In this document: positions 4,391 through 6,083 of the stretch, in pieces
Layout of the letters: every line of letters starts with the position of its first letter
Numbering within the stretch: position 1 is the first letter of the stretch
Assembly: GCA_003343815.1 (NCBI GenBank)
Contig: QAKL01000065.1
Location: forward strand, 1-6,083
Reading direction: 5' to 3'
Length of the DNA stretch: 6,083 bases
Source of the DNA: Clostridiales bacterium
Lineage (GTDB): Bacteria; Bacillota; Peptococcia; Peptococcales; Peptococcaceae
Made by a program: the position numbers and the translations under genes
Notes under the pieces: model-generated
Told to the model about the DNA's origin: nothing
Seen by the model: the letters and a program-made list of their open reading frames with translations, nothing else
The model's database searches: none

Positions 4391-6083
4391 AAAAAGTACT
4401 GGCGTTAATACTGGTTTTAGCTTTTTCTTTAAGCGCATGCAGTTTCGGCGGCACTAAAATTGCCGAGAAACCACAGCATGACGGCATGGATTACGATGTC
4501 ATCGTCGTAGGCGGTGAGCCTGAGGGAGTGGCAGCGGCGGTATCGGCAGCCAGAAACGGCATGAAAACGCTTTTAATTGAGGACGACGAGGCCTTAGGCG
4601 GGCTGATGACTTTGGGCGAATTAAACTTTATCGATATGTGCGAAGGACGCGACGGGACGCTTTTGACCCAAGGCATTTTCAAGGAGTTTTACGATAAAGT
4701 AGGCGGCACGGCTTTTGACATCGAAAAAGCCAAAGCCGTTTTCTTGGCGATGGTCGAGGACGAGCCTAATTTGGATTTATTGCTTAATACAGAAGTTACC
4801 GCTCCGATTTTGGACGCAGATACGCTTACAGGCGTGAGCGTAAGCACAGACGGTGCGGAGAAAGAATATCTTGCTTCGGTCATCATTGACGCGACGGCAG
4901 ACGCTGATTTAGCTGCGGCGGCAGGCGTGCCGTATACTTTTGCCGGTGAGGATATCGGCGAAAAAGATCGCCAGATGGGAGTGACTTTAGTCTTTACTTT
5001 ATCAGGTGTGGACTGGCAAAAGGTACAGGATTATCTGCAAAATGACGATAATGCCGGCACCGGGGCTACGGATAAAGCCGCTTGGGGCTATACCAAGGAG
5101 GGCTATGCTTATGAGCCGAAAGACACGCTTATGCGTCTGCGCGGATTTAATATCGCGCGTCAGGACAACGGGAATGTGCTTTTAAACGCGTTAATCATTT
5201 TCGGCGTTGATGTTTTGGACGAGGAAAGTAAGCAGGCTGGTATCGCTCGCGGGCAAGAGGAATTAGCCTATATTGTGCCGTATTTGCGGGAAAACTGCGT
5301 AGGCTTTGAAAACGCCGAGTTAGTCAGCACCGCCGAGCAGCTGTATGTGCGCGAAAGCCGCCATATAATCGGTAAATATCAGCTGACGATCGACGATGTA
5401 TTAGAAAACCGCGACTGTGCGGATAAAATTGCAATCGGCGGCTATCCGGTCGATGTCCAGCCGACGGCGACGCAGACCTATGGCACCGTCATAGGCAATC
5501 CCGATCGCTATGCGATCAGTTACGGCTGTCTCGTGCCTGAGAAAATAGAAAATCTCTTGGTAGTCGGGCGAAGCGCTTCATATAAATCATTAGCGGCAGG
5601 CTCGGCGAGAGTAATTCCGTTAGGAATGGCGTGCGGTGAGGCAGCCGGAGTCGCGGCGGCTTATGCGGTGAATAATGATATCGCTCCGAGCGCAATTTAC
5701 GGCGATGAGCAGGCGATTGCGGCGATTCAAAAAACCTTGCGCGCGCAGGGAGCGTATCTGGAGGATTTTGATTTGCCGGAGGAGGTAATGAGCCACTGGG
5801 CGTACAGCGGTGTGAAAACCTTGCGCTCTTTAGGACTTTTGGACGGCGGTTATAACAATGACTACGGTCTGGATAACGAGCTGGGCAAGTGGAAATTTCA
5901 AAATATGTTCAATAAAACCTTGGACAAAACCGGAATTGAGCATAAATATTACGAAGTAAATGATAACCCGACTTGTGCGGAAATTGTAGCGGCGGCGGCA
6001 GATGCGACAGGCTGCCAAAGCACGAATTATGCGGAGCAAATCGCCTATCTGAGCGATTTAGGTGTTATTGATGAAACGTTAAA
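4387..6083 (+). CDS. Exported FAD-dependent oxidoreductase lipoprotein with C-terminal SLH-like region (3' end outside window)
   Basis: The frame stays open for 565 codons to the right edge. Residues 1-18 are a Sec/SPII lipoprotein signal (MKK, hydrophobic core, lipobox LSAC with Cys18), so the protein should be anchored on the outer face of the membrane. Residues 36-83 are a Rossmann FAD-binding fold: YDVIVVGGEPEGVAAAVSAAR, with Glu65 ending strand 2, then GG(71-72)LMTLGELNFIDM. The usual central glycine of GxGxxG is Glu44. IDATADADLAAAAG (167-180) matches the family's DATGD block with Ala for Gly. LLVVGRSASYKSLAAGSARVIPLGMACGEAAG (390-421) is the second FAD segment, completing a PF12831-type (FAD_oxidored) enzyme; the substrate is unknown. 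From about 464, SHWAYSGVKTLRSLGLLDGGY (469-489) resembles an S-layer homology repeat, and TCAEI (529-533) and YLSDLGVID (554-562) suggest a further repeat. There is no Tat motif. It is translationally coupled to yqhQ. Confidence 0.88.
   Translation, partial: MKKVLALILVLAFSLSACSFGGTKIAEKPQHDGMDYDVIVVGGEPEGVAAAVSAARNGMKTLLIEDDEALGGLMTLGELNFIDMCEGRDGTLLTQGIFKEFYDKVGGTAFDIEKAKAVFLAMVEDEPNLDLLLNTEVTAPILDADTLTGVSVSTDGAEKEYLASVIIDATADADLAAAAGVPYTFAGEDIGEKDRQMGVTLVFTLSGVDWQKVQDYLQNDDNAGTGATDKAAWGYTKEGYAYEPKDTLMRLRGFNIARQDNGNVLLNALIIFGVDVLDEESKQAGIARGQEELAYIVPYLRENCVGFENAELVSTAEQLYVRESRHIIGKYQLTIDDVLENRDCADKIAIGGYPVDVQPTATQTYGTVIGNPDRYAISYGCLVPEKIENLLVVGRSASYKSLAAGSARVIPLGMACGEAAGVAAAYAVNNDIAPSAIYGDEQAIAAIQKTLRAQGAYLEDFDLPEEVMSHWAYSGVKTLRSLGLLDGGYNNDYGLDNELGKWKFQNMFNKTLDKTGIEHKYYEVNDNPTCAEIVAAAADATGCQSTNYAEQIAYLSDLGVIDETL

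Overview
The window looks like chromosomal DNA from a low-to-moderate GC, anaerobic Bacillota (Clostridia or Negativicutes type). The reasons are a PPi-type 6-phosphofructokinase, a DUF1385/YqhQ membrane protein, strong AGGAGG-type ribosome binding sites, consensus sigma-A (sigma-70-like) promoters, and an SLH-like repeat on a lipoprotein. The genus cannot be fixed from the sequence alone. There is no sign of phage, insertion sequence, CRISPR or RNA genes.

Layout: (1) 1-372, minus strand, the first 124 codons of a pyrophosphate-dependent phosphofructokinase that runs off the left edge. (2) 373-694, a divergent AT-rich control region with a good promoter facing each way, a perfect 16-bp palindrome and a terminator-like hairpin in the leader of the next gene. 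(3) 695-1597, a cation diffusion facilitator (CDF) metal exporter. (4) 1598-1757, a consensus promoter followed by a very strong intrinsic terminator, placed before the next gene. (5) 1758-3182, a 14-helix DHA2-type MFS drug transporter with its own terminator at 3181-3209. (6) 3210-3412, a promoter and long AT-rich leader. (7) 3413-4387/4390, a DUF1385 (YqhQ) membrane protein of 325 aa, overlapping by ATGA with (8) 4387 to beyond 6083, an exported lipoprotein that carries a two-part FAD-binding oxidoreductase domain and a C-terminal SLH-like region. Its stop codon lies outside the window.

The pfk, CDF and MFS genes appear to be separate transcription units, while yqhQ and the flavoprotein gene form a translationally coupled pair. 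The most notable feature is regulatory: both transporter genes have a near-perfect promoter, then a terminator-like hairpin, then the gene, with no room for another promoter after the hairpin. That arrangement suggests conditional read-through (attenuation) of both exporters. The second notable point is an FAD-type Rossmann oxidoreductase behind a Sec lipoprotein signal, coupled to a membrane protein of unknown function. None of this amounts to a clearly new system, but these are the places to look.
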